From NCBI RefSeq assembly GCF_002265875.1, contig NZ_NPFA01000004.1, positions 124,001 through 188,000 of the forward strand: a DNA stretch of 64,000 nt. The letters are read 5' to 3'. The position numbers were made by a program, and so were the translations under genes. Shown here one piece after another: positions 51,891-61,191 of this stretch. Origin of the DNA: Marinococcus halophilus. GTDB lineage: Bacteria > Bacillota > Bacilli > Bacillales > Marinococcaceae. The notes beneath the pieces are model-generated. The model worked only from the letters and a program-made list of their open reading frames with translations. It had not been told where the DNA came from and made no database searches. Position 1 is the first letter of the stretch. Each line of letters starts with the position of its first letter.

Positions 51891-52973
51891 TCACTCCCCG
51901 GCCTGCAGCGTATATTTTCGGTCCTGCCCGAATGTCTCTTCTTTTATCAGTGAAAATGCCCGGGCCTCCTGAAGTGTCGAAATACCGCTTCCCTGGTATA
52001 CTCCGGGTGCATTTTCCCCGCCAATCACCATCGGCGCTACGTACATTAAATATTCCTGAATCATTTCAGCTTCCAGAAAGGACCCGAGAACGCCGGCCCC
52101 TCCTTCCACAAATAATGAGACGATTTTCGTTTCTCCGAGTACATCCAGTACCGCGGAGATATTTTTCACGCCGGAAGCCACTGGTATCACTTCAGCCCCC
52201 GCTTCTTCGAGGCGGCGCGTCTTTTCAGTGTCGGCCGGCTCATTCGTAAGGATATAGACCGGAGCTGCTCCGTCCTTCAGCATGCGGCTGTTTTCCGGCA
52301 TCCGGAGCGTACTGTCGAGTACTACCCGCGTCGGTGTCACTCCCGTTTCCGGCACCCGGGCCGTGAGGGACGGATCGTCACTCAGTACCGTCCCGATGCC
52401 GACCAATATGCCGTCGCACCGGCGCCGTTCCTTGTGGACGTCCTCCCGGGCTTCTTCCCCTGTGATCCACTGGCTTTCTCCTGTTGCAGTAGCCGTTTTG
52501 CCGTCCAGAGAAGAAGCTGTTTTGGCAGTGACATAAGGGCGGCCGGACTCAATAAAATGAAAAAACTTCCGATTTAAATAGGCTGCTTCTTCCTGCTTCA
52601 CTCCGGTGACGACTTCAAGACCAGCGTCTTTCATCATCTGTATGCCATTTCCAGCTACAAGCGGGTTGGGGTCTGTCGCCGCTACCACGACCCTGGCTAT
52701 TCCCGCTTCAATAATCTGCTTAGCACACGGCGGGGTTCGGCCGTAATGGCTGCAGGGTTCGAGAGTGACATAGATCGTCGCCCCTTCAGTTTTGTTCCCT
52801 GCCATGTCAAGGGCATGTACTTCTGCATGTGCTTCACCAGAGCGAAGGTGCGCCCCCATCCCAACGATTCTTCCCTCTTTAACGACGACGGCACCGACCA
52901 TCGGATTCGGGTAAGTCTGCCCTTCTGTCGAGCGTGCCAGTTCAAGCGCTGTATGCATCCATGTATGATCCAT
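51891..52973 (-). CDS. ribD: Bifunctional deaminase/reductase RibD
   Basis: Deaminates and reduces the GTP cyclohydrolase II product. 360 residues: N-terminal zinc deaminase (PNPMVGAVVV, GEAHAEVHAL with His and Glu, LEPCSHYGRTPPC) and C-terminal reductase (KTASSLDGKTAT, ITGEEAREDVH, LFVEGGAGVLGSF). ATG at 52973 follows AAAGGAGG. First gene after the FMN riboswitch. Confidence 0.96.
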   Translation of the reverse strand: MDHTWMHTALELARSTEGQTYPNPMVGAVVVKEGRIVGMGAHLRSGEAHAEVHALDMAGNKTEGATIYVTLEPCSHYGRTPPCAKQIIEAGIARVVVAATDPNPLVAGNGIQMMKDAGLEVVTGVKQEEAAYLNRKFFHFIESGRPYVTAKTASSLDGKTATATGESQWITGEEAREDVHKERRRCDGILVGIGTVLSDDPSLTARVPETGVTPTRVVLDSTLRMPENSRMLKDGAAPVYILTNEPADTEKTRRLEEAGAEVIPVASGVKNISAVLDVLGETKIVSLFVEGGAGVLGSFLEAEMIQEYLMYVAPMVIGGENAPGVYQGSGISTLQEARAFSLIKEETFGQDRKYTLQAGE

Positions 52974-53021
52974 ATGGCCGGACCTCCTTTGGTGTTCACC
53001 TGTTTTCATTGATTACAAAAA

Positions 53022-53292
53022 TAAAAAGCCCCCGGATAAACATCCGGGGGCTTTTACACATACGTATCCAAAATAATCTCCTATTCTTGTCGCACGAACC
53101 TTGCGGCGGCAGACAGAAAAACAGAATTTTTTCGAATACGGTTTTCCTTCTCCCATCCAGACTATTACTGTCGGCTTCAGAGTTGCACTGAATCCACCGT
53201 CCACGCCTTTGGCGCTTACCGGGTCACGGACTGAAAAGCATTCGCTTTATCACCGTCGGTTGGGACTTGCACCCGACCCCGAAGGATGTTGA
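53022..53292 (-). ncRNA. FMN riboswitch (RFN element) with terminator, ribD leader
   Basis: On the minus strand the aptamer runs from about 53290 to 53143 with its conserved ends and arms: CTTCGGGGTCGGGTGCAAGT, CCCAACCGACGGTGATAAAG, AGTCCGTGACCCG, GGACGGTGGATTCAGTGCAA and GGATGGGAGAAGGA. About 85 bases later a terminator (AGCCCCCGGAT/ATCCGGGGGCT then TTTTTATTTTTG, 53022-53056) precedes ribD by 50 bases. FMN binding should stop transcription. The 390-base gap between ribD and ppiB is filled by this element and its promoter. Confidence 0.96.
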
Positions 53293-53325
53293 TCACTATC
53301 AACGTACCGTATGAAGTTAAAATAC

Positions 53326-53354
53326 ATTTTATTACTTTCTTATTTATCCGTCAA
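53326..53354 (-). promoter_or_regulatory. Riboflavin operon promoter
   Basis: TTGACG (53349-53354) and TAAAAT (53326-53331) on the minus strand are 17 bases apart, placing the start near 53319, about 30 bases before the FMN aptamer. Confidence 0.75.
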
Positions 53355-53364
53355 AACATTCAGC

Positions 53365-53802
53365 TTATGCTTCGTCCCAGACACGTACTTCCTTCATAAC
53401 ATCCTGCGCCTGGATCCGGTCCACCTGGTCCATATTGTCTGTCACACGGCCAAATACCGTATGTACACCGTTTAGGTGCGGCTGTTGGTCGAACAGAATA
53501 AAGAACTGGCTGCCGCCTGTGTCTTTTCCAGCGTGAGCCATCGACAAATAGCCTCTTTCGTGGGTGCGTGGATTGCCCTCCGTTTCACACGGGATTGTAT
53601 ACCCCGGGCCGCCATCGCCGCGGTTGTTCGGGCACCCCCCCTGGGCGACAAAGCCCGGAATAACGCGGTGGAACGTGAGCCCATCGTAAAAACCTTCATT
53701 TGCCAGGCTTTCAAAGTTTTTCACTGTTCCCGGTGCATCCTCCGGGAAAAATTCCAATGTTACTGTTTCTCCGTTTTCAAATGCGATTTTGCCTTTTTTC
53801 AT
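53365..53802 (-). CDS. ppiB: Peptidyl-prolyl cis-trans isomerase PpiB (cyclophilin)
   Basis: 145-residue cytoplasmic cyclophilin with [13 protein letters not shown] (catalytic Arg), [26 protein letters not shown] and [10 protein letters not shown]. The His in place of the cyclosporin-binding Trp is usual for bacterial forms. It follows lysA by 16 bases, as in B. subtilis, and lies upstream of the riboflavin promoter. Confidence 0.95.
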   Translation of the reverse strand: MKKGKIAFENGETVTLEFFPEDAPGTVKNFESLANEGFYDGLTFHRVIPGFVAQGGCPNNRGDGGPGYTIPCETEGNPRTHERGYLSMAHAGKDTGGSQFFILFDQQPHLNGVHTVFGRVTDNMDQVDRIQAQDVMKEVRVWDEA

Positions 53803-53818
53803 TTCTCTCTACTCCTTT

Positions 53819-55144
53819 TTATTTGGTTTTTGCTTTTGCCGGTACGTAAGACAGGTCGTACTGAAGAATGTCTTCATACGTTTCTCCGCGGACCACCAGG
53901 TGTGATTCTCCGTCTTCGGCAAAAACGACTGGCGGACGCGGGAGGCGGTTGTAATTGTTGGCCATGGAATACCCGTAGGCTCCAGTACAAAAAACCGCCA
54001 ATGTATCATTGGTTCTCACTTCTGGAAGCGGCAGGTTCCAAATCAACATATCGCCGCTTTCACAAAGCTTGCCGGCAACCGAAAACGTATCATCAGCTTT
54101 TTCATGACCGCGATTGGCAAGAATGCCTTCATACTCTGCCTGATAAAGCGCCGGACGAATGTTATCCGACATGCCGCCATCCACTGAAATGTAACGGCGG
54201 ACCCCTGGAATGTCTTTTTTCGAACCTACGTCATATAAGGTTGTGCCGGCATCGCCACTGATGGACCTTCCTGGTTCGATCCAGATTTCTGGCACGTCCA
54301 TGCCGGTCCGCAGCGCTTCCTGTTTAACCGACTGAATCATGTCCTGAACGTACTGCTCCGGCGCGAGCGGCTCGTCTCCTTCCACGTAGCGGATCCCAAA
54401 GCCACCACCGCAGTTCAGCACCTCCGGCGTGAAATGAAGGTGCTCCTGCCAGTGCACAAACTGATCGAACAGTTTTTTGATAGCCATGGTAAAACCGCTC
54501 GTTTCAAAAATCTGTGAGCCAATATGGCAATGCACGCCCTTTATATTGATGGACGGACTCTGCTGGAGACGGTAAATAGCCTGATCTGCCTGGCCGGAGG
54601 TGAGATCAAAGCCGAACTTTGAATCCTCCTGCCCGGTGGAAATGTACTCATGTGTATGCGCCTCGATACCCGGAGTGGTCCGGATCAACGCTTCCACATG
54701 GGTCTGCTGCTTCGCCGCCTGCTGTTCAATCAAATGAATCTCATGAAAATTATCGATCACAAAACAGCCGATGCCGAGCTCAATGGCAAGGGCGATTTCT
54801 GCTTCGCTTTTATTATTACCGTGAAAATGCACTTTTTCCATCGGAAAACCGGCTTTTGACGCCGTCATCAGCTCTCCACCGGAAACCACATCCAAACTGA
54901 GTCCCATTTCCTTCGCAAGCTGGGACATTGCGACGCAACTGAATGCTTTGCTCGCATAGGCAACCTGATACGTTATCCCGTTATCTTCAAAAGCTTGCTG
55001 AAACCCCCGGGCCCGCTCACGCATTAAAGCGACATCATACACGTAAACCGGGCTCCCGTATTCATGCTTTATATTAACCGTGTCCACTCCGCCAATCTCC
55101 AGGTGGCCGTGTTCATTTATATGGTGCGTTCCATGAAGCTGCAT
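53819..55144 (-). CDS. lysA: Diaminopimelate decarboxylase LysA
   Basis: PLP enzyme forming lysine from meso-diaminopimelate. 441 residues: VAYASKAFSC contains the PLP Lys near residue 60, followed by VSGGELMTA, HGNNKSEAEI, GIEAHTHEYISTGQEDSKFG (landmark in two parts), HCHIGSQI, LNCGGGFGI, EPGRSI, and CESGDML with the Cys and Glu that complete the active site of the partner subunit. Pair lysA-ppiB as in B. subtilis. The spoVA and sigF genes that would be upstream are absent. Confidence 0.96.
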   Translation of the reverse strand: MQLHGTHHINEHGHLEIGGVDTVNIKHEYGSPVYVYDVALMRERARGFQQAFEDNGITYQVAYASKAFSCVAMSQLAKEMGLSLDVVSGGELMTASKAGFPMEKVHFHGNNKSEAEIALAIELGIGCFVIDNFHEIHLIEQQAAKQQTHVEALIRTTPGIEAHTHEYISTGQEDSKFGFDLTSGQADQAIYRLQQSPSINIKGVHCHIGSQIFETSGFTMAIKKLFDQFVHWQEHLHFTPEVLNCGGGFGIRYVEGDEPLAPEQYVQDMIQSVKQEALRTGMDVPEIWIEPGRSISGDAGTTLYDVGSKKDIPGVRRYISVDGGMSDNIRPALYQAEYEGILANRGHEKADDTFSVAGKLCESGDMLIWNLPLPEVRTNDTLAVFCTGAYGYSMANNYNRLPRPPVVFAEDGESHLVVRGETYEDILQYDLSYVPAKAKTK

Positions 55145-55180
55145 ATTATTCTCCCCTTCGTTTCTCCTCCTCGTCCGTTT

Positions 55181-55209
55181 ATTTTAGCACGCTTCTGAAA
55201 AAGACAAAA
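55181..55209 (-). promoter_or_regulatory. Putative lysA promoter
   Basis: TAAAAT (55181-55186) preceded by TGC on the minus strand, with a weak TTTTGT 17 bases upstream. It lies 37 bases before lysA, after the pdp terminator. Confidence 0.45.
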
Positions 55210-55220
55210 GCTTTATGCAA

Positions 55221-55252
55221 GTAAAGAAACCGTACAATTACTGCACGGTTTC
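55221..55252 (-). terminator. Intrinsic terminator of the nucleoside salvage operon
   Basis: GAAACCGT and ACGGTTTC form an eight-base-pair stem on the minus strand, followed by TTTACTT. The left arm includes the last codons of pdp. Confidence 0.75.
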
Positions 55253-56539
55253 ATAAATGAGGACTGGCTTTTCAACAGCAGCTTCTGAAATTGTAAATGC
55301 CTGGGAAATTTTTTCTGCACTTTCGGTGCTGTCCTGGTCATTAACATGCATAATAGCTATCGTATCGCCCTTTTGCACAATATCACCGATTTTCTTCGTA
55401 AGTTCAATGCCCACACTATAATCAAGCACGTCATCTTTGGTGGCCCTGCCCGCTCCGAGAAGCATCGCACTTACGCCGATTTCTTCAGCTTCAATGCCAT
55501 GCACGTAGCCGGAAGCTTTTGCTTTCACTTCGACACGGTGTTCAGCAGCGGCAAGGCTATCCGGGTTGTCTACAGCGGCGGCGTCGCCGTGCTGGTTTTC
55601 CACGAACGCTTTCATCTTTTCAAGTGCTTCGCCGTTTTTAATCACCTGAAGCACCATTTTTTCCGCCTGCTCGAGTGAGTCGGCTTTCCCGCCTGCAACA
55701 AGCATGTAGGAAGAAAGCTTGACGCTCAGCTCATGAAGGTCTTCCGGTCCGTCGCCCTGCAGGGTTTCAATTGCTTCTTTAACTTCGAGGGCGTTCCCGA
55801 CGGTCCGGCCGAGCGGCTGATCCATGTTGGAGATAACTGCCATCGTTTTACGGTCCAAGGACTGCCCGATCTCCACCATCGCTTCTGCCAGACGCTTGGC
55901 ATCCTCCACCTCTTTCATAAAAGCTCCCGAGCCTGCCTTCACGTCCAGCACAATCGCATCTGCCCCGGCTGCGATTTTTTTGCTCATTACCGAGCTTGCA
56001 ATCATTGGGATGGAATTTACGGTAGCCGTCACATCGCGAAGCGCGTACAGCTTTTTGTCTGCCGGCGTCAAATTGCCGCTTTGTCCTGCGACTGCAATTT
56101 TATGCTCGTTAACAAGATTGACGAATTCTTCCTTAGGAATCTCTGTTTCAAATCCACGGAAGCTTTCAAGCTTATCAATTGTACCGCCGGTATGGCCGAG
56201 CCCGCGCCCGGACATTTTCGCTACGGGAACGCCGCAGGCTGCTACAATCGGCCCGATAATCAACGTCGTTTTGTCGCCGACGCCGCCGGTGGAGTGCTTG
56301 TCCACCTTGATACCTTCAATCGCCGACAGGTCAAGCTGGTCGCCGGACTCTGCCATCGCGTAAGTAAGCGCGGCGGATTCCTTCTGGGTCATGTCCTGAA
56401 AGTAAATTGCCATCGCAAACGCTGAGGCCTGGTAATCCGGCACCTCGCCGCTGCTGTAAGACTCCACAAACCAGCGGATTTCTTCCTCACTCAGTTCTTT
56501 TCCGTCTCGTTTTTTGGCGATAATATCCACCATTCTCAT
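55238..56539 (-). CDS. pdp: Pyrimidine-nucleoside phosphorylase Pdp
   Basis: Phosphorolysis of uridine and thymidine. 433 residues: [17 protein letters not shown] (phosphate loop, with the KHS and STGG signature), [50 protein letters not shown] and the C-terminal PYNP domain ([15 protein letters not shown]). It closes the xerD-deoB-pupG-pupG2-pdp run. B. subtilis keeps pdp with dra and nupC instead, so this is a rearranged salvage operon. Confidence 0.95.
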   Translation of the reverse strand: MRMVDIIAKKRDGKELSEEEIRWFVESYSSGEVPDYQASAFAMAIYFQDMTQKESAALTYAMAESGDQLDLSAIEGIKVDKHSTGGVGDKTTLIIGPIVAACGVPVAKMSGRGLGHTGGTIDKLESFRGFETEIPKEEFVNLVNEHKIAVAGQSGNLTPADKKLYALRDVTATVNSIPMIASSVMSKKIAAGADAIVLDVKAGSGAFMKEVEDAKRLAEAMVEIGQSLDRKTMAVISNMDQPLGRTVGNALEVKEAIETLQGDGPEDLHELSVKLSSYMLVAGGKADSLEQAEKMVLQVIKNGEALEKMKAFVENQHGDAAAVDNPDSLAAAEHRVEVKAKASGYVHGIEAEEIGVSAMLLGAGRATKDDVLDYSVGIELTKKIGDIVQKGDTIAIMHVNDQDSTESAEKISQAFTISEAAVEKPVLIYETVQ

Positions 56540-56568
56540 AGTATGGCCCCTTTACACATTGCTATTGA

Positions 56569-57384
56569 TTACGTATTTTTAACAATTTCTTTCATTAGAG
56601 AAATAAAAATTGGTTTGGTTCTGGCTGCCGTTTCCATCACTTCTTCGTGGGAAATGCTGACGATTTCTTCGCCGATGGCCATATCAGTAATACATGAAAC
56701 ACCGAGGACTCGCAGGCCGGCATGCTGGGCCACAATCACTTCTGGCACCGTAGACATGCCCACCACGTCAGCGCCGACGTTCCGAAGCAAAATGAGCTCT
56801 GCCCGGCTCAGGAAGTTCGGCCCGCTGATGCCGCCGTAGACACCGCGTTTTAAATCAATTTCAAGAGCTTCAGCGGCCTGAAATGCCTTACCGCGAAGTA
56901 CCGGATCATACGCCTGGCTCATATCCGGAAAGCGCGGACCGAGACTGCTGTCGTTCGGGCCTATCAGCGGACTGCTTCCGGTAAAGTTGATGTGGTCTTC
57001 AATAACCATTAAGTCTCCTGGGCGAAACGATGACTGCATTCCGCCGCACGCATTAGTAACAAACAAAAATTCGGCGCCAAGCGCTTTCATCACCCGGACC
57101 GGAAATGTCACATCCTGCATCGAATAGCCTTCATAGTAGTGAAAACGGCCCTGCATCGCTACAACGGTTTTGCCTTCAAGCTTTCCAAGTACAAGACGTC
57201 CTGCATGACCTTCAACTGTGGAAACAGGAAAATGCGGAATATCTTCGTACGGAATAACGGTGCCTGCTTCAATATCGTCAGCCAGACCACCGAGCCCGGA
57301 GCCAAGAATCATGCCGACCTCAGGAGCTGCACTGTATTTCGACTGGATATAATCCTTTGCTTCCTGTGTTTTTACAGCATCCAT
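56569..57384 (-). CDS. Second purine nucleoside phosphorylase paralogue with altered base-binding residues
   Basis: 271-residue member of the trimeric PNP/MTAP family. Phosphate and ribose motifs are intact ([45 protein letters not shown]). The base-recognition sites differ from the adjacent paralogue: SGPNFLSRAE replaces [10 protein letters not shown] (Leu192 at the usual Glu), and ITDMA replaces ISNLA (Asp234 at the usual Asn). Methylthioadenosine phosphorylases also have SRAE and an Asp at these places, so 6-aminopurine nucleosides are possible substrates. The gene starts at the base after the first pupG ends. Confidence 0.85.
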   Translation of the reverse strand: MDAVKTQEAKDYIQSKYSAAPEVGMILGSGLGGLADDIEAGTVIPYEDIPHFPVSTVEGHAGRLVLGKLEGKTVVAMQGRFHYYEGYSMQDVTFPVRVMKALGAEFLFVTNACGGMQSSFRPGDLMVIEDHINFTGSSPLIGPNDSSLGPRFPDMSQAYDPVLRGKAFQAAEALEIDLKRGVYGGISGPNFLSRAELILLRNVGADVVGMSTVPEVIVAQHAGLRVLGVSCITDMAIGEEIVSISHEEVMETAARTKPIFISLMKEIVKNT

Positions 57385-58227
57385 TCAGGCGTCCTCCTGT
57401 GCGATCCGCCGGAGGGTTTCTTTCATTAATTTCAAGAAATCTTCCTGGACCTTTGATGTTGTATCCATAACTTCGTCGTGGCTTAACGGCTGGTCAAGCA
57501 TGCCGGCAGCCAGGTTTGAAATGCAGGAAATACCGAGCACTTCCATCCCACCGTGAACGGCAACGATCACTTCCGGCACCGTGGACATCCCAACGGCGTC
57601 CGCCCCAAGCACCCTTGCCATGCGAACTTCTGCAGGGGTTTCATAGGCCGGTCCGGTATTTGCCATGTAGGTGCCTCGCTGAATACGAATGTTTAACGAC
57701 AGGGCCGCCTCGTCGGCAATTTTCGCGAGCCCTTTCGAGTACGCTGAACTCATATCCGGAAAGCGCGGACCAAGCTCTGCATCGTTTTCTCCGATGAGCG
57801 GGTTAGCACCAAGCCAGTTGATGTGATCATCAATAATCATTAAATCGCCCGGTTCAAAGTCATGATTTACGCCGCCGGCAGCGTTAGTGACAAGAAGCCG
57901 TTTGACACCGAGCGCATTCATTACGCGGATTGGAAAAGTCACTTCCTGGAGGGAATACCCTTCGTAGTAATGAAAACGCCCCTGCATCGCTGCGACCTGC
58001 ATGCCTTCAAGTTCACCAAACACAAGCTGGCCCGCGTGTCCCTCCACCGTAGAAACGGGAAAGCCGGGAATGTCTTCATATTTTAAAACAACCGGGTTTT
58101 TGATCTCGTCGGCAAGCACGCCCAGACCTGAACCGAGCACAAGGCCGGTCGATGGCACAGTGGAGATATTGGATTGAATATATTGAACTGCTTCTTTGGT
58201 TTGCTGCTGGATACTCAAATTATTCAC
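57385..58227 (-). CDS. pupG: Purine nucleoside phosphorylase PupG (canonical)
   Basis: 280-residue guanosine/inosine phosphorylase, close to B. subtilis PupG. It shows [61 protein letters not shown] (base-binding Glu), [14 protein letters not shown] and CISNLAAG (base-binding Asn). It overlaps deoB by eight bases. With deoB it converts nucleosides to ribose 5-phosphate. Confidence 0.95.
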   Translation of the reverse strand: MNNLSIQQQTKEAVQYIQSNISTVPSTGLVLGSGLGVLADEIKNPVVLKYEDIPGFPVSTVEGHAGQLVFGELEGMQVAAMQGRFHYYEGYSLQEVTFPIRVMNALGVKRLLVTNAAGGVNHDFEPGDLMIIDDHINWLGANPLIGENDAELGPRFPDMSSAYSKGLAKIADEAALSLNIRIQRGTYMANTGPAYETPAEVRMARVLGADAVGMSTVPEVIVAVHGGMEVLGISCISNLAAGMLDQPLSHDEVMDTTSKVQEDFLKLMKETLRRIAQEDA

Positions 58228-59413
58228 CCTTCCTTTTTAATTGCTGCAAAAAGCTTGTGCCATACTGCGGCATCGACAGCCGGAAGTTATCCGCTATCGT
58301 CGCACCGATATCAGCAAACGTTTTCCGGGCTCCAAGCGGAGCAGGACCGGTGCTTTTACTGTAAGCAAGCAGCGGCACGATTTCACGGGTATGATCGGTT
58401 CCGTGATGGACAGGATCATTTCCGTGGTCGGCAGTAATAAGCAGAAGGTCATCCTCATGCATCGCTTCCAGCAGCTCGGGAAGCCGGGCGTCAAATTCTT
58501 CGAGTGCTTCTCCGTATCCCTGCGGATCACGGCGGTGGCCGAACTTGGCATCAAAATCCACCAGATTCAAAAAGCTGAGCCCGGTAAACGACTTCTGCGC
58601 TGTTTCCGTTACGCGATCCATCCCATCCATATTGGAGGAGGTCCGGATCGACTCCGTCACACCCTCCCCGTCATAAATATCGCTGATCTTTCCAATAGCA
58701 ATACTATCAAAGCCAGCGTCTTCAAGGTCGTTCATGACCGTGCGGCCAAACGGCTTAAGCGCGTAGTCGTGGCGATTGGATGTCCGTTCATAATTACCCG
58801 GGGACCCTTTGAAAGGACGTGCTATAACGCGCCCGATCATATACGGCGCTTCGTATGTCATCGCCCGGGCTTTTTCACAGATGTCATACAGTTCTTCAAT
58901 GGGCACTTCGTCTTCATGGGCGGCAATTTGGAGTACCGAGTCCGCCGAGGTGTAAACGATCAACTTTCCGGTTTGTTGATGCTCCTCGCCAAGTTCTTCA
59001 ATAATCTCGGTGCCGGAGGCTACTTTGTTTCCAAGCACACCCCGTCCGGTTTCCTGTTCAAGCTGCTGCAAAAGCTCGGCTGGAAAGCCGTCCGGAAATG
59101 TGCGGAACGGCTCATCAATATAGAGGCCCATGATTTCCCAGTGGCCTGTCATCGTATCTTTGCTTCGAGACATTTCTTCCATATAGCCATACGAGGCTGT
59201 CGGAGCTCCAGACGCTTCCACGCCTGGAATTTCCCGGATGTTTCCAAGACCAAGCCGCTCTAGATTGGGAATGTTAATTCCGTTCATATGCTGGGCGATA
59301 TGGCCGAGGGTGTCGGCCCCTTTGTCTCCGTATTCTTCAGAATCCAGAGCTTCCCCGATGCCGACGGAATCCATCACAACTAAAAAAACGCGTGGATACT
59401 TGTAGTTTTCCAT
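58220..59413 (-). CDS. deoB: Phosphopentomutase DeoB (Drm)
   Basis: Interconverts ribose 1- and 5-phosphate (and deoxy forms). The 397-residue alkaline-phosphatase-superfamily enzyme has [13 protein letters not shown] (metal Asp), [29 protein letters not shown] and [20 protein letters not shown], which carry the two-metal site. It lies 19 bases after xerD. Confidence 0.96.
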   Translation of the reverse strand: MENYKYPRVFLVVMDSVGIGEALDSEEYGDKGADTLGHIAQHMNGINIPNLERLGLGNIREIPGVEASGAPTASYGYMEEMSRSKDTMTGHWEIMGLYIDEPFRTFPDGFPAELLQQLEQETGRGVLGNKVASGTEIIEELGEEHQQTGKLIVYTSADSVLQIAAHEDEVPIEELYDICEKARAMTYEAPYMIGRVIARPFKGSPGNYERTSNRHDYALKPFGRTVMNDLEDAGFDSIAIGKISDIYDGEGVTESIRTSSNMDGMDRVTETAQKSFTGLSFLNLVDFDAKFGHRRDPQGYGEALEEFDARLPELLEAMHEDDLLLITADHGNDPVHHGTDHTREIVPLLAYSKSTGPAPLGARKTFADIGATIADNFRLSMPQYGTSFLQQLKRKGE

Positions 59414-59432
59414 TTTTATCTCTCCTTTTCAG

Positions 59433-60320
59433 CTATGCTCTCGGGTGAGCCTGCTGGTATACATCTTTTAATTTATGGTTGGATACATGGGTGTAAATTT
59501 GGGTCGTGGAAATATCAGCATGCCCAAGCATTTCCTGCACAGCTCGCAAATCCGCCCCGTTTTCAAGCAGGTGGGTAGCGAAGGAATGTCTCAGGGTGTG
59601 CGGCGTTAATGATTTGTCGATCCCCGCCCTGCCAGCCGTCGCTTTTAATATTTTCCAAAATCCCTGCCTTGAAAGCGGATTGCCGTGATGATTTACAAAG
59701 AGCAGGTCGTGGCGTTTGTTTTTCGCCAGAGTACTCCGGCCATAATGTATGTACGTATCAATAGCCTCGGAAGCCACTTTCCCAAGCGGCACAATCCGCT
59801 CTTTATTTCCTTTGCCAACACAGCGGATAAATCCCATCTGCAGATGCACATCAGATATTTTCAATTCACACAGCTCTGTTACACGCAGTCCGGTGGCGTA
59901 CATGCATTCAAGCATTGCCTGATTGCGTTTTGCAAAAGCCGAGGTTCCTTCTGCAGCCGTAAGCAGCCGGTCAACTTCCCGGGTGGACAGTACAGTCGGG
60001 AGCTTTTTCTCTCCTTTTGGAATTTCAATTAATTCCGCAGGATCTTTTTTTACCACCTGCTCTCGCAGCAGAAACTGATGAAACGCCCGGACTGACGACA
60101 AAAAGCGTGCCAACGTAGCGGTGGAGCGCCCGGCTTCTTTTTGGGCATACAAAAAATCCACGATGTCCGCACGGTCGATGTCTGCCCATACAGATTTATC
60201 CCGAAGCTGCATAAATGTTCTATAGTGTTCCAGGTCTCTTTGGTACGACTGAATCGTGTTTTTGGAGAGGCCCTTTTCAACTTGGCAATAATGTATAAAA
60301 TCCAGTACCTCCGTGGTCAT
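59433..60320 (-). CDS. xerD: Tyrosine recombinase XerD
   Basis: Resolves chromosome dimers at dif with XerC. 295 residues: SAM-like N-terminal domain ([16 protein letters not shown]) and catalytic domain with all pentad residues in [14 protein letters not shown] (Arg), [12 protein letters not shown] (Lys), [14 protein letters not shown] (His, Arg), [14 protein letters not shown] (His, nucleophile Tyr). Between fur and deoB, as in B. subtilis; not an integrase of a mobile element. Confidence 0.95.
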   Translation of the reverse strand: MTTEVLDFIHYCQVEKGLSKNTIQSYQRDLEHYRTFMQLRDKSVWADIDRADIVDFLYAQKEAGRSTATLARFLSSVRAFHQFLLREQVVKKDPAELIEIPKGEKKLPTVLSTREVDRLLTAAEGTSAFAKRNQAMLECMYATGLRVTELCELKISDVHLQMGFIRCVGKGNKERIVPLGKVASEAIDTYIHYGRSTLAKNKRHDLLFVNHHGNPLSRQGFWKILKATAGRAGIDKSLTPHTLRHSFATHLLENGADLRAVQEMLGHADISTTQIYTHVSNHKLKDVYQQAHPRA

Positions 60321-60430
60321 ATGACCGCCTCCCGCTTCCCAATCTTCCCTTCTAAGAATAGCATAGTCACTTATTACTAGGGAAGGGCGAATGCAGCAGT
60401 AAATATACCGCTTTCATTTTTTATATGGCA

Positions 60431-60466
60431 TAAAAAAAAGCACCGCTCTTTGTTAAAAGACGATGC
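60431..60466 (-). terminator. Intrinsic terminator after fur
   Basis: GCATCGTCTTT pairs imperfectly with AAGAGCGGTGC on the minus strand and runs into eight T, twelve bases past the fur stop. Confidence 0.8.
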
Positions 60467-60477
60467 CCGTACATGTA

Positions 60478-60966
60478 TTAATTCGTGTGCAGCGAAGCAG
60501 CCTCCGCACTTTCTTCGTTCTTTTTCACCTTCGCCTGACAGCGGTGGCAGACCCCGTGGAACGTTAAACGGTGATCCTTTACTTTAAACTGATAATCTTT
60601 TTCTACAATTTTTTCAACCTCGGCAAGCAGGTCCTCCTGGATCTCATCCACTGCGCCGCATTCAATACAGACAAGATGGTGATGGGAGTGACTGGCGCCT
60701 TCTTTTCGCAGATCATATCGTGACACCCCGTCACCGAAGTTGATCTTATCCACAACTTCGAGTTCATTAAGTAATTCCAGTGTCCGGTACACGGTGGCAA
60801 GACCAATTTCCGGTGCTTTTTCTTTCACCAGAAGATATACATCTTCTGCACTTAAATGATCTTCTTCATTTTCCAACAGTACCTGGACAGTCGCTTCCCT
60901 TTGCGGGGTAAGCTTGTAGCTTTGTTCATGCAACTGTTTTTTAATACGTTCTACCCGATTTTCCAA
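60478..60966 (-). CDS. fur: Ferric uptake regulator Fur
   Basis: Iron-dependent repressor of 162 residues: winged-helix domain with LTPQREATVQVLLE and GLATVYRTLELLNE (recognition helix), SHHHLVCIECG with the His-rich metal site and first zinc Cys pair, and HGVCHRCQ with the second pair. A C-terminal tail of 20 residues is less conserved. Zur and PerR share the fold; position next to xerD, as in B. subtilis, supports Fur. Its control region carries PerR- and Fur-like boxes. Confidence 0.92.
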   Translation of the reverse strand: MENRVERIKKQLHEQSYKLTPQREATVQVLLENEEDHLSAEDVYLLVKEKAPEIGLATVYRTLELLNELEVVDKINFGDGVSRYDLRKEGASHSHHHLVCIECGAVDEIQEDLLAEVEKIVEKDYQFKVKDHRLTFHGVCHRCQAKVKKNEESAEAASLHTN

Positions 60967-61006
60967 TTATCGCTACCTCCCTTATTCCTTCAAGGGTAAT
61001 AAACTT

Positions 61007-61035
61007 ATTATAATAATTTTAAATAAGCCTGTCAA
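61007..61035 (-). promoter_or_regulatory. fur promoter with perfect sigma-A boxes
   Basis: On the minus strand, TTGACA (61030-61035), a 17-base spacer and TATAAT (61007-61012) match the sigma-A consensus exactly. The predicted start is about 35 bases before fur. Confidence 0.85.
61008..61022. promoter_or_regulatory. PerR-like box over the fur -10 region
   Basis: TTATAATAATTTTAA matches the PerR consensus TTATAATNATTATAA at all but one defined position. It overlaps the -10 box and spacer, so bound repressor would block the promoter. PerR control of fur is known in B. subtilis. Confidence 0.7.
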
Positions 61036-61043
61036 TATAAAAA

Positions 61044-61058
61044 CGATAACCATTCTCA
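61044..61058. promoter_or_regulatory. Fur-box-like inverted repeat upstream of fur
   Basis: On the minus strand TGAGAATGGTTATCG fits the 7-1-7 Fur pattern (TGANAATNATTNTCA) with two mismatches. It lies nine bases upstream of the -35 box. Autoregulation is possible but inferred. Confidence 0.45.
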
Positions 61059-61060
61059 TT

Positions 61061-61075
61061 TTAAAATTATTCTAA
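61061..61075. promoter_or_regulatory. Second PerR-like box upstream of fur
   Basis: TTAAAATTATTCTAA matches the PerR consensus with two mismatches and lies 53 bases from the first box, close to five helical turns. Confidence 0.5.
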
Positions 61076-61191
61076 ATAAATTGGCATGAAATTTGCATAT
61101 AAGTCTCTTTCTTTCCGCAATTTCAGTGTATCGGGCATTGATTATCAATGAAAACGCCATGTGACAAATAAATGACGATATTCAATCTCAA

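Noticed and set aside
58241-59263. 340-codon open frame on the plus strand
   Set aside because: It lies wholly opposite deoB, whose motifs are complete; the frame has no ribosome site and its product is Arg/His/Cys-rich without family likeness. Such antisense frames are common here because of base composition.
59433-60320. Tyrosine recombinase as evidence of an integrated element
   Set aside because: Motifs and synteny identify XerD; no attachment repeats, phage genes or tRNA nearby.
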